DNA from: Archangium gephyra
GTDB lineage: Bacteria; Myxococcota; Myxococcia; Myxococcales; Myxococcaceae
DNA length: 64,000 nucleotides
Reading direction: 5' to 3'
NCBI RefSeq assembly: GCF_001027285.1
Contig: NZ_CP011509.1
Location: forward strand, 3,790,501 to 3,854,500
The position numbers and the translations under genes were made by a program. Of the stretch, positions 17,702 to 26,101 are shown piece after piece (position 1 is the first letter of the stretch; the number at the start of each line of letters is the position of its first letter). Under the pieces are notes generated by a model. The model saw nothing but the letters and a program-made list of their open reading frames with translations, did no database searches and was not told the origin of the DNA.

Positions 17702-19042
17702 TCAGGGCTCCAGAGGGGCTCCCACCAGGTCCGGGTATTTGGCCGCGGTCGCGATGGGCCCCTCGTGCTGGAGGAGCTCGCGGGCCGCTTCCTGGAAGGC
17801 GCGCTCGTTGGGTGCCCGGGGCTGCCGCTTCATCGGGGGCATGGGCGGAACGGGCCGGGGCGACCGGGTGGGAATGGGCCTCTGGGCCGGTGCCTCGGCG
17901 AGGGCCTCGGACAGGCTGTGGATGCCCTGGGCCCGGCGGTGGTTGACCGAGGCCGAGTAGTCCTCCGGGCCCGCGCCGAACTTCTCGGCGATCAGCTGCA
18001 GGATGGAGGTGTGGTCGACGTTGGCGTGGAAGGCCTTTCCCGGCTGGACCCAAGGGGACACGAGCAGTCCAGGCACCCGGGGGCCCGTCGTCCTGAAGGG
18101 CTCCGTGAAGTGCGCTCCCGGCGGGGGCTGATGGTCGATGGGCAGCGGCGGCACGTGGTCGAAGAAGCCGCCGTGCTCGTCATAGGTGTGGATGAACAGC
18201 GTCCGGGCCCACTTCGCCGGGTTGCTCGTGAGCGTCGTGTACACCCGGTGCAGCAGCGCCTCGCCATGGTCCACGCGGGCGAGCGGATGGTTGCAGTTGG
18301 GCGGCGCGTCCGACCAGAAGAAGTCGAAGTAGCGCGGCTCCAGGAAGATGACCTGCGGCGCCTGGTCCGGCGGCTCGTGGAGGATGTCGTGCGCGAGCTC
18401 GCTCATGGGGCGGTACTTCATTCCCACCAGCTCGTGGAACCGCCCGAACAGCAGGAAGAAGGGCGGCCCGTCATGGTAGACGCGCCACCGGACGCCGTGC
18501 TTGTTCAGCCAGTCGAAGACGTGCTCGCGGTGGGGAATCAGCCGGGAGCCCGTGTCCTCGATGAGCGTGGTCCCGGTGAAGGCCATGCACCGGTTGGGCT
18601 GCGTGTCCGACGGCAGGGGCGTGAACCAGCGATCGCACACGCAGTACTCCCGGGCCAGGAAGGACGTCATCCAGGCGCCGTTCGAATCGAAGTAGCCCAT
18701 CGGGGGCGGGTGCTCGGCCTGGTGCTGCGTGTATTGGAAATAGGCATCCACGAAGCCCGACATGCGGAACTTCTTGCCGCTGGGGCTCCGGGCCATCTGG
18801 ACGTCCACCAGGTGGCGGCTGTGCGGGGGATCCCGGATGACCGACACCTCGTCACCGATGCGGAAGGGCCGGTAGACGCGGTTCTGGAAGACGTTGGCGT
18901 AGCGCGGGTTGGTGTCGGGGTTGCGCAGCCCGTCCACGTCCGACTGGGGATTCTCCAGCGACAGGTGCCCGAGCATGTGATCGAACGACCTGTTCTCCAG
19001 CATCAGGATGACGAGTGTGCGGATCTCATCGAGCGCGGCCAT
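17702..19042 (-). CDS. Phosphoesterase family protein (phospholipase C-like, PF04185)
   Basis: 446 residues. The phosphoesterase superfamily signature is clear: N-terminal IRTLVILMLENRSFDHMLG (metal-ligand Glu/Asn) and later TLFIHTYDEHGGFFDHVPP (metal-binding Asp/Glu/His) and VPGLLVSPWVQPG. Family members are non-haemolytic phospholipases C or acid phosphatases. Unlike most, this one has no signal peptide and begins almost directly with the catalytic domain, so its export is unclear. A Pro-rich C-terminal tail follows the domain. It starts 4 bases after the stop of the upstream lipoprotein gene, so the two form an operon. Confidence 0.85.
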   Translation of the reverse strand: MAALDEIRTLVILMLENRSFDHMLGHLSLENPQSDVDGLRNPDTNPRYANVFQNRVYRPFRIGDEVSVIRDPPHSRHLVDVQMARSPSGKKFRMSGFVDAYFQYTQHQAEHPPPMGYFDSNGAWMTSFLAREYCVCDRWFTPLPSDTQPNRCMAFTGTTLIEDTGSRLIPHREHVFDWLNKHGVRWRVYHDGPPFFLLFGRFHELVGMKYRPMSELAHDILHEPPDQAPQVIFLEPRYFDFFWSDAPPNCNHPLARVDHGEALLHRVYTTLTSNPAKWARTLFIHTYDEHGGFFDHVPPLPIDHQPPPGAHFTEPFRTTGPRVPGLLVSPWVQPGKAFHANVDHTSILQLIAEKFGAGPEDYSASVNHRRAQGIHSLSEALAEAPAQRPIPTRSPRPVPPMPPMKRQPRAPNERAFQEAARELLQHEGPIATAAKYPDLVGAPLEP

Positions 19043-19046
19043 GGTG

Positions 19047-19745
19047 TCACCTCGGGCAGGAGAGTTGGAGTTTGATGATCAGCCGGCCATCCACCGACTC
19101 GAGCGCGTCCTCGCAGCTCTCGCCCTCGTCGAGCGGGACGCGCAGCCGCCAGAGTCCCTGGGCCGGCTGTCCTTCGAAGCCCGGCGCATTCGCGCCCTCG
19201 GCCACCGTCTCGGACGCCTCGCCCTTGCTGATGACCAGCGTGCGCACGTTCATGTTCAGCACCTGCCCGATGCGCACGTTGGGCGAGATGTGGCTGCCGT
19301 CCAGCTGGAAGGAGGACTCCAGGGCCCCCGTCTGCGTCGAGCACGTGAAGCGGCCCTGGCCCTCGGCGTCGACGATGCCGTACTCGAGGTCCTTGGGAGG
19401 GGAGAGCACCTCGCTCTCCGTCATCTCCTTCTTCAGCCCGAAGACGCGGGAGACCTCCAGGCGGAAGGTGGTGGGCCCGCTGACGGTGACCGTCTGCTGG
19501 CCCGAGTCGTCCTTCCTGCCGAGCTTCGGCACCTCGGGGTTGGACTCGAGGCGGACGGGCCCGTTCGTCTCCCAGCGCAGGGTGACCTCGTCGCCGGGGC
19601 AGGCCACCGGAGGCGACGTGGTGAAGTGGTGGATGTGGGGCTTGGGGCAACCGCCCAGCAGCGCCGCGAACAAGACGCTCACCAGGAGCCCGGCCGGGCG
19701 GCCTCGTGGCCCGCGCCTCGGGCCCTGGCTCGATGTCACGCTCAT
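19047..19745 (-). CDS. Lipoprotein, hypothetical
   Basis: 232 residues, ATG behind GGGGGGAGGT. The signal peptide has a lipobox (VLFAALLGGC). The mature region starts with an Ig-like/beta-sandwich appearance (SPPVACPGDEVTLRWETNGP, TVTVSGPTTFRLEVSR), then an unrecognised C-terminal domain with a CxxxLESVDGRLIIKLQLSC ending that may form a disulphide. It is in an operon with the phospholipase C-like gene, which suggests a shared envelope role, possibly as an anchor or cofactor. No specific family is recognised. Confidence 0.75.
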   Translation of the reverse strand: MSVTSSQGPRRGPRGRPAGLLVSVLFAALLGGCPKPHIHHFTTSPPVACPGDEVTLRWETNGPVRLESNPEVPKLGRKDDSGQQTVTVSGPTTFRLEVSRVFGLKKEMTESEVLSPPKDLEYGIVDAEGQGRFTCSTQTGALESSFQLDGSHISPNVRIGQVLNMNVRTLVISKGEASETVAEGANAPGFEGQPAQGLWRLRVPLDEGESCEDALESVDGRLIIKLQLSCPR

Positions 19746-19889
19746 ACCTCCCCCCGTGCCCACCGTCTCCGGTGGGTGGCTGTCGCGCCGCGAAGCGAAG
19801 GCGCCCCATGAGGATGAAGGATGGCGCCTCGGTTGTGACGGGGGGACCGGCCCCGACTCTCCTGTACCTGACAGGAGAGGGGGCAGGCT

Positions 19890-19952
19890 CCCGGGCGCGC
19901 ACCGTGAGAAGTTGTCCAACAGTTGGACAAGTTCTCGGCGAACGCGCCCGGG
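19890..19952. repeat. Nested palindromic element, copy 2
   Basis: The core TTGTCCAACAGTTGGACAA (19912-19930) differs from copy 1 (9961-9979) only at the central base. Outer arms CCCGGGCGCG and CGCGCCCGGG flank it at nearly the same spacing, with AAG and GTT joining the core on either side in both copies. It sits between the protease stop and the lipoprotein start on the minus strand. Confidence 0.75.
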
Positions 19953-19962
19953 ACCCGGGTGC

Positions 19963-21918
19963 CTACTGGAGGGTGTAGACGACCGTGCCGTCGCAGCTGC
20001 GATTGCCGGCGCAGCCCGCGCGGAGCTGGTACGTGCCGCCCGCCCCCGCGGGGATGGTGTAGCTCAGGTGCGAGAGCGAGCCGCACGCGTTGTCGTTGGC
20101 GGCCACCAGGGCGCCCGTGGAGGTGTAGAGCCGCAGGTACGTGTCGCCGCTGCCGGACGCGCCCGTCAGGGTGCAGGTGCCGAAGGTAAGGGTCTGCCCC
20201 GCGGCCGCCGTCACGTCGTGGTGTGTGGTGTCGCGGGTGGCGTTGTTGGTGCGGCTGGCGGTGTAGGTGAACGAGCCGGTGAGGGGCCCAGGTGGCGGGG
20301 TGCCGGCGGTGAGCTTCCACACCACGGTGCCGCCGCAGCTGCCGCTGGAGTAGCAGCCGGCGCGGAGCTCATGGGTGCCCCCCTTGCCCGCGGGCACGGT
20401 GTACTTGAAGTACGACGAGCGGCCGCCACAGGCGTCGTCATTGGAGGCCACCTGGATGCCCGCTCCATCGTACAGGCGCAGCCAGGTGTCTCCACTCGCG
20501 GTGGCGCCCGTGAGGTTGCAGGTGCCCATCTCCACCACGTCCCCCGCGTTGAAGGTGAGGCGCTTGTTCACCGTGTTCTGCTGGGCGCTGTTGGTGTTGG
20601 TGGCGCTGTAGGTGAATGACTGGACCGGGGGCGGAGGCGGCGGGGGAGGCGGCTCTCCGTTGGCGCCCCACGGGTCCGGGCACGTGGCGCTGCGCAGGGC
20701 ACACGCCGGCAGGCTGCTGCCCAGGTGGGTGATGATGTCCTGGATGGGCACGCCGCGGTTGGGGCAGTTGGCGCAGTGGTGCAGCGACACCACCTGGTGG
20801 TCCGCGTACCCGAGCACCGGCGAGCCCGAGGAGCCCCCCTGGGTGTCCGCGTGGTAACCCACGTCGCTGGGGCCCCCACTCTGGCAGGCCGGCTCGGTGA
20901 GGCTGTACACCTCGGCGTAGCCGGAGGCGTCGGCCGTGGCGCTGGAGGTGACGGCGATCTTCTTGCCGTACGCCGCCGGATGCTGGGGGACGTAGATGCG
21001 CTCGTCCACCACCGCGCCGGTGGCGCGCAGCTGGAGGAAGCCGTAGGTGCTGGTGGGGTTGGTGGGCAGCTGCACCAGCGTGTAGTCGCGCGGGGCGTCC
21101 GTCTTCACCAGGGTGGCGCCGGTGGCCACCACCGTGCCCGGGCACGCGCCCCAGGAGCCGCAGCTGGTGGCGCAGGTGGCGCCCTCGGCCATGAACTCGT
21201 AGGTGGTGTTGCGTGCGTCCGTGTCCGTGCCGATGCAGTGGTTGTTCGTCAGCAGGTGGCCCTGGTTGCCCACGAGCCAGCCCGTGCAGGCGTTGGAGCC
21301 ATTGATGAGCAGGCGCGCCACCGCCCGGCTGTGGTTGTAGAGCTGCGGCTCGCTGCTCTCGTAGCACCGCGCCTGGCCGGAGTCGTCCACGCCGCACAGG
21401 GCCTCGGCCTGCACACCGTTCGTGCCGAGCTCCCGGGCGCTGTAGCCGCGCCCGTACTTGTCGATGCGGTAGCCGTACTGGTTGAGCACGCCCCGGCGCT
21501 CCACCACCGGGCTGTGCAGCTCGATGATGGCGGTGTCTCCGGGAATGGGGATGCTCCAGAAGCCATCGCGCGCGCCCGGGTGCGTCGTGTCGTAGCGCCA
21601 GGAGCGCGAGCCGTCCGGAGCGCGGACGAGGACGTAGTCGCCCTCCTCGAGCTCGAGCGTGGCGAAGTGCGGGGCGATGTACGAGGCCCCGGGGTGGGTG
21701 AGCGTGTCGGTGTGGAGGGCCCCGGTGGCGCCGGGCCGCTCCACCGCCGCGTACGGGTGCGGCGACTCGAGGCGGCGCACCACCTCCTCGCCCACCTTCC
21801 TGCTGCTCTGCGACGCGGGCGATGCCTCGCACACCGGTCCATTCCCGGGCACCTCGGCCCACGCGGTGGTGCCGAGCGCGAAGCTCAAGGCGAGACCTGC
21901 CAGTCGGACGTTCTTCAT
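19963..21918 (-). CDS. Secreted trypsin-like serine protease with two PPC domains
   Basis: 651 residues. The signal peptide is MKNVRLAGLALSFALGTTAWA. After a propeptide-like region, the protease domain shows LLTNNHC (catalytic His), DYTLVQL (Asp) and GGSSGSPVLG (Ser), resembling lysyl-endopeptidase/glutamyl-endopeptidase-type S1 proteases. Many cysteines (ATCATSCGSWGACPG) suggest disulphides. Two C-terminal bacterial pre-peptidase (PPC) domains follow a Pro-rich linker (PPPPPPPP), each with DTWLRLYDG or DTYLRLYTS motifs; these are usually removed on maturation. It is an extracellular hydrolase consistent with predatory nutrition. Confidence 0.9.
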   Translation of the reverse strand: MKNVRLAGLALSFALGTTAWAEVPGNGPVCEASPASQSSRKVGEEVVRRLESPHPYAAVERPGATGALHTDTLTHPGASYIAPHFATLELEEGDYVLVRAPDGSRSWRYDTTHPGARDGFWSIPIPGDTAIIELHSPVVERRGVLNQYGYRIDKYGRGYSARELGTNGVQAEALCGVDDSGQARCYESSEPQLYNHSRAVARLLINGSNACTGWLVGNQGHLLTNNHCIGTDTDARNTTYEFMAEGATCATSCGSWGACPGTVVATGATLVKTDAPRDYTLVQLPTNPTSTYGFLQLRATGAVVDERIYVPQHPAAYGKKIAVTSSATADASGYAEVYSLTEPACQSGGPSDVGYHADTQGGSSGSPVLGYADHQVVSLHHCANCPNRGVPIQDIITHLGSSLPACALRSATCPDPWGANGEPPPPPPPPPVQSFTYSATNTNSAQQNTVNKRLTFNAGDVVEMGTCNLTGATASGDTWLRLYDGAGIQVASNDDACGGRSSYFKYTVPAGKGGTHELRAGCYSSGSCGGTVVWKLTAGTPPPGPLTGSFTYTASRTNNATRDTTHHDVTAAAGQTLTFGTCTLTGASGSGDTYLRLYTSTGALVAANDNACGSLSHLSYTIPAGAGGTYQLRAGCAGNRSCDGTVVYTLQ

Positions 21919-22048
21919 CGGGGCTCCGGAGCCGTGGGGGGAGGGGCGGAAGGTAGGAACGGGCAGGCAGGCGTCCAGCCCTCCCGGGAGTCCAGGCAGT
22001 GCGTGGCCGCACAGACTCCGCCTGGGACGTCCTAAAGTGGGCGCCACG

Positions 22049-22536
22049 ATGCCGGACGCATCCACGCTCGCCGATTGGGGACTGCCGGGGCTCTTCCTCG
22101 TGGCGATGGTGGCCGGCTCGGTGCTGCCCGCGCCCTCCGAGGCGGTGCTGGCCGCGCTCGTCTATGGCGGTGTGCCCCCGGCGCCCGCCGTGGCCGTGGC
22201 CACCGTGGGCAACGTGCTCGGAGCCCTCACCCTCTATGCCCTGGGACGCTGGGTGGCGCGCGGCGGGGGGGCCCGGTGGGACGGTGGGTGCAGCGCCGCC
22301 GGGAGCGCGAGGGCCCCCGGCTGGCACGGGCCCAGGCTCGGCTGGCCACCTGGGGCGCCCCGGTCCTCGCCCTGGCCTGGGTGCCCGTGGTGGGGGACGT
22401 GTTCGTGCTCGCCGCCGGCCTCGTGGGCGTGCGCTGGGGGCCCTTCGTCGGCTTCGTCACGGTGGGAAAGGGGCTGCGCTACCTCTTTGTCGCCCTGTCC
22501 GCCCTGGCGGCGGCCCCCGCTGGAATTTCACCGTGA
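22049..22536 (+). pseudogene. YqaA/DedA-type membrane protein gene with frameshift
   Basis: The N-terminal half (MPDASTLADWGLPGLFLVAM ... VGNVLGALTLYALGRWVARG) is in one frame. The C-terminal half (VLALAWVPVVGDVFVLAAGL, GFVTVGKGLRYLFVALSALA) is in another, with the switch at a run of seven G near 22264-22270. Joined, they give an ordinary SNARE-associated/YqaA-like inner-membrane protein of about 160 residues. A single missing base in the G run explains it: a real inactivating mutation, phase variation, or an error in the sequence. Confidence 0.75.
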
Positions 22537-22600
22537 GACTGCGATGATGGGGCCGCTGTTACCCCCAGCGCCCGCCTCGCGCGGGCAGGAAGTGTTTGCG

Positions 22601-24235
22601 ATGCGACAGTCCTCTCCCTCCTCGAAGCGCTCGGGCCTGGGCCCCTGGCTTCTGGTTCCACTGCTCACCCTGGTCCTCGCCGCGTGCGGTGAGGGCGCCG
22701 CCGTGGACCCGCGGGAGGAGGCCGCGAACGAGGAGCTGTCCACCGGCGCGGCCTCGCTCGGGGAGTTCCGGCTGCGCGTGATGGCCGCCAACACCACCAG
22801 CGGCAGCGCCCAGAGCTACGACCCCGGTCACGGCATCCGCATCTTCCAGGGCACGAAGCCGGACGTGGTCGCCATCCAGGAGTTCAACTACGGGAACAAC
22901 TCGGCGAGTGCCATCCGGGGCTTCGTCGACACCACCTTCGGCTCGGGCTTCTATTACTACCGCGAGGCCGGCGCGCAGATCCCCAACGGCATCATCAGCC
23001 GCTACCCCATCCTCGCCTCGGGCGAGTGGGACGACACCGAGGTCTCCAACCGCGACTTCGCCTGGGCGCGCATCAACGTGCCGGGGCCCAAGGACCTCTG
23101 GGTGGTAAGTGTGCACCTGCTCACCTCGAGCAGCACCGTGCGCAACATCGAGGCCACCAACCTCGTCAAATTCATCAAGGACAACGTCCCCACGACGGAT
23201 TACCTGGTCATCGCCGGTGACTTCAACACCAGCAGCCGCACCGAGCCCTGCTTCTCCGCCTTCGCCCAGGTGGTCAGCACCGCCAGCCCCTACCCGGCCG
23301 ACCGCAACGGCAACACCAACACCAACGCGAGCCGTGGCAGCCCGTACGACCACGTGCTGGTGGATGCGGACCTGCGCGCCTACCAGATGGCCACGGTCAT
23401 CGGCTCCAGCTCGTTCAGCGCGGGCCTGGTGGTGGACACGCGCGTGTACTCGCCCATCGCGGAGATCTCCCCGGCGGAGTCGGGGGACAGCGGCGCCTCC
23501 AGCATGCAGCACATGGCCGTCATCAAGGACTTCCTGCTGCCGGGGGATGATGGGACGACGCCCGTGGGGAGCGTGACGGTGGGCTCTCCCAACGGTGGGG
23601 AGAGCTGGGTGGGGGGCAGCAGCCAGCCCATCACCTGGACGGCGAGCGGGGTGAGCAACGTGAAGCTCGAGTACACGCTGGACGGGAGCACGTGGACCCT
23701 CATCTCCGCGAGCACGCCGGCCTCGGCGGGCAGCTACACCTGGGTGGTGCCGACCACGGCGGCCACGGCGGCGAGGGTGCGGGTGAGCGACGCGGCCAAC
23801 ACCACCATCACCGACTCCAGCAACGCGGCCTTCACCATCACCGTCTCGACGACCCCGGGGCCCACGCCCCCCATCACCGTGGAGACCGAGTCCAACGACA
23901 CCGCGGCGGCCGCGAGCGGCCGGGTGGGGGCGGGTACCAGTGTGAGCGGGAGCCTCGCCACCAGCACGGACGTGGACTGGTTCAAGTTCACGGTGACCGC
24001 GCCGGGCACCGTCACGGTGAAGCTGACCATGCCCGGGAGCGCGGACCTCGACTGGTTCCTGTACACCTCGTCCGACCTGAACTTCTTCGAGGCGCGCGGC
24101 TACACCACGAGCAACCCGGAGGTGGGCACCTACGAGGCGCTCGCCGCGGGCACGTACTACGTGAAGGTGGTGGGGTACGCGGGCGCGACGAGCAGCTACT
24201 CGCTGCTGGTGACGGGGGCCGGCGTCCAGCCGTAG
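22601..24235 (+). CDS. Endonuclease/exonuclease/phosphatase (DNase I-fold) lipoprotein with Ig-like and PPC domains
   Basis: 544 residues. The signal peptide has a lipobox (LLTLVLAAC). The DNase I-like fold at ~40-300 carries DVVAIQEFNY (metal Glu), VSVHL, IAGDFNTSS (Asp/Asn) and SPYDHVLVD (catalytic Asp-His). A fibronectin/Ig-like domain (VGSVTVGSPNGGESWVGG ... PITWTASG) and a C-terminal PPC domain (ETESNDTAAAA, DVDWFKFTVTAPG) follow. It is probably a surface or secreted nuclease/phosphodiesterase; a sphingomyelinase-like activity is possible. The start has AGGAAG upstream. Confidence 0.85.
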   Translation: MRQSSPSSKRSGLGPWLLVPLLTLVLAACGEGAAVDPREEAANEELSTGAASLGEFRLRVMAANTTSGSAQSYDPGHGIRIFQGTKPDVVAIQEFNYGNNSASAIRGFVDTTFGSGFYYYREAGAQIPNGIISRYPILASGEWDDTEVSNRDFAWARINVPGPKDLWVVSVHLLTSSSTVRNIEATNLVKFIKDNVPTTDYLVIAGDFNTSSRTEPCFSAFAQVVSTASPYPADRNGNTNTNASRGSPYDHVLVDADLRAYQMATVIGSSSFSAGLVVDTRVYSPIAEISPAESGDSGASSMQHMAVIKDFLLPGDDGTTPVGSVTVGSPNGGESWVGGSSQPITWTASGVSNVKLEYTLDGSTWTLISASTPASAGSYTWVVPTTAATAARVRVSDAANTTITDSSNAAFTITVSTTPGPTPPITVETESNDTAAAASGRVGAGTSVSGSLATSTDVDWFKFTVTAPGTVTVKLTMPGSADLDWFLYTSSDLNFFEARGYTTSNPEVGTYEALAAGTYYVKVVGYAGATSSYSLLVTGAGVQP

Positions 24236-24291
24236 CCCCGGTGCCGTGAGGGCTCCCGGGTGCGCCGCGGCCCCCGGGAGTCCCGTGCGTG

Positions 24292-25467
24292 TCAGTGGGG
24301 GTGGCTGTCCACCAGGTGCTCATCCGAGTGGAGCCCGGCGGGCTCGAACTCCTCGCCCTCGGCCACCGTGGGCTGGTTGCGCGGGGGCGTGGCCGGGTCC
24401 CCGGGGCGGGGAGAGGGCCGGCCGTAGTCGCGCTCGTAGATGCGCAGCGCGGCGAGGAAGAAGGCCACGATGAGGGGGCCCAGCAGCAGGCCAACGGCGC
24501 CGAAGACGGCCAGGCCCCCGAGCAGCGAGAAGAAGACGATGGCGCCGTGCATGTGCATGCCGCGCTTGGCCAGCAGCGGCTTGACGACGTTGTCGGAGAG
24601 CCCCACCACGACCACGCCCCAGATGGCCAGCACGAGGGCGGCGATGGGGTGGCCGGTGGCGAGCAGCAGCAGGGCGGCGGCCAGGCACACCACGGCGGCA
24701 CCGACGGCCGGGATGAGGGCGAAGAAGAACGTCACCGCCGCGAAGAAGATGGGGACTGGCACGCGGGTGATGAGGTAGCCCACCAGCGCCGCCGCCGCCT
24801 GCACGCCCGCGGTGAGGATGCTGGACACCAGCACCGACTTGGTGACGCGGCGGAACTCCATGAGCAGCTCCGTCGTCTGCCCGCGCTTGAGCGGGGACAC
24901 GCTCTCCAGCCACGCGACGAGCTGCCTGCCCTGCACCAGCAGGAAGTAGAAGGCGATGAGCATCATCACCGTCTGGAAGACCACCGTACCGGTGGTCACC
25001 ACCACCCCACCCACCGTCTGGGCCGCGGTGGCGCCCCGGGTGGAGATCTGCTCCTGCAGCGTCTGCCACAGCCCGGCGCTCCGCGTCTGGAAGTTCTCCA
25101 ACATCTGCGCGGCGTGCCCCTTCAGCGGGCCGGGGACGTAGGCCACCAGCCCCTCCAGCCCCCGTTTCTCCACGATGTCGGCGATGAAGCTCACGCCCTT
25201 GGAGATTTCGGAGACCAGGAAGGCCGTGAGGCTGGCCAGGGGCGCGAGCACCGCCAGGATGACGCCCACGCAGATGAGGCCGGCCGATAGCCCGCTCTTG
25301 CCGCGGACGTGCCGCGTCAACCACCGGTGCAGCCCATAGAGGGCTCCGGCGAGCACCGCGGCCAGGAAGAAGGCCTCGAAGAAGGGGGAGAAGACCCACA
25401 ACACCAGGGCGATGGACAGCGCGATGAGCCCGATGAGGACCCGTCGGGCGCCTTGTTCAGTGGCCAT
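24292..25467 (-). CDS. AI-2E family transporter (UPF0118 permease)
   Basis: 391 residues with about eight membrane segments. The family features are the N-terminal helix pair (VLIGLIALSIALVLWVFSPFFEAFFLAAVLAGALYG), a long amphipathic middle domain, and the C-terminal motif VPIFFAAVTFFFALIPAVGAAVV followed by IVFFSLLGGLAVFGAVGLLLGPLIVAFF. Members move diverse solutes (AI-2, Na+/H+); the substrate cannot be told from the sequence. The C-terminal tail is acidic and His-rich. The gene stands alone, divergent from the DoxX gene. Confidence 0.88.
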   Translation of the reverse strand: MATEQGARRVLIGLIALSIALVLWVFSPFFEAFFLAAVLAGALYGLHRWLTRHVRGKSGLSAGLICVGVILAVLAPLASLTAFLVSEISKGVSFIADIVEKRGLEGLVAYVPGPLKGHAAQMLENFQTRSAGLWQTLQEQISTRGATAAQTVGGVVVTTGTVVFQTVMMLIAFYFLLVQGRQLVAWLESVSPLKRGQTTELLMEFRRVTKSVLVSSILTAGVQAAAALVGYLITRVPVPIFFAAVTFFFALIPAVGAAVVCLAAALLLLATGHPIAALVLAIWGVVVVGLSDNVVKPLLAKRGMHMHGAIVFFSLLGGLAVFGAVGLLLGPLIVAFFLAALRIYERDYGRPSPRPGDPATPPRNQPTVAEGEEFEPAGLHSDEHLVDSHPH

Positions 25468-25585
25468 GGTCGGACGATGGGTGTGCTCCCTGGTGGGCGG
25501 TAGGGGTGGGGGACGGCCGGTTGTCCGCTTCTGGAGGCCGCTCGGCTCTTGGGTAGGCAGGCAGGCCGGGTAGAGTGCGCCCCCC

Positions 25586-25999
25586 ATGCCGGCTTTCGAC
25601 TCGAACCTCTTCCCCCTCTGGCTCGTCCAGGCGCTGTGCGCCCTCTTCCTCGCCATCACCTTCCTCCAGTCCGGACTGGACAAGGTGATCGACTGGAAGG
25701 GCAACCTCGGGTGGCTCACCGGACACTTCGCCAAGAGCCCCCTGCGCGGGGTGGTCCCGCCCATGCTGGCCACCATCACCCTGATGGAGCTGGCCGCGGG
25801 GGCCGTGAGCGCCGCCGGACTGGTGGTCCTGGTGCTCTCCGGGGGCACCCGGGTGGCCATGTGGGGCGCGGCCCTCTCGGGGCTGTCCTTCGTGGCCCTC
25901 TTCTTCGGCCAGCGCATGGCCAAGGACTACGCGGGCGCCGGGGGTCTGGTGCCGTACTTCCTCGTCACCCTGGTGGCCCTGCTGGCCCTTCGCGGGTGA
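25586..25999 (+). CDS. DoxX-like membrane protein
   Basis: 137 residues with four membrane helices in the DoxX arrangement: LVQALCALFLAITFLQSGLDKVIDWKG near the N terminus (FLQSGLDKV is the family signature), two central hydrophobic helices and a final VPYFLVTLVALLAL. DoxX relatives are small quinone/thiol-linked inner-membrane proteins. The xanthine dehydrogenase genes follow about 100 bases downstream on the same strand, but a shared transcript is not evident. Confidence 0.78.
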   Translation: MPAFDSNLFPLWLVQALCALFLAITFLQSGLDKVIDWKGNLGWLTGHFAKSPLRGVVPPMLATITLMELAAGAVSAAGLVVLVLSGGTRVAMWGAALSGLSFVALFFGQRMAKDYAGAGGLVPYFLVTLVALLALRG

Positions 26000-26101
26000 A
26001 CCGTCCGCCCCCGGCCCCCTCCGGCCGGGGTTCCCGCGGGCGCGAGCCGTAGTAGTCTGGCCCCCCGGCCCTTCCGCGATGGAGGGGACCGGAGGAGGCC
26101 C

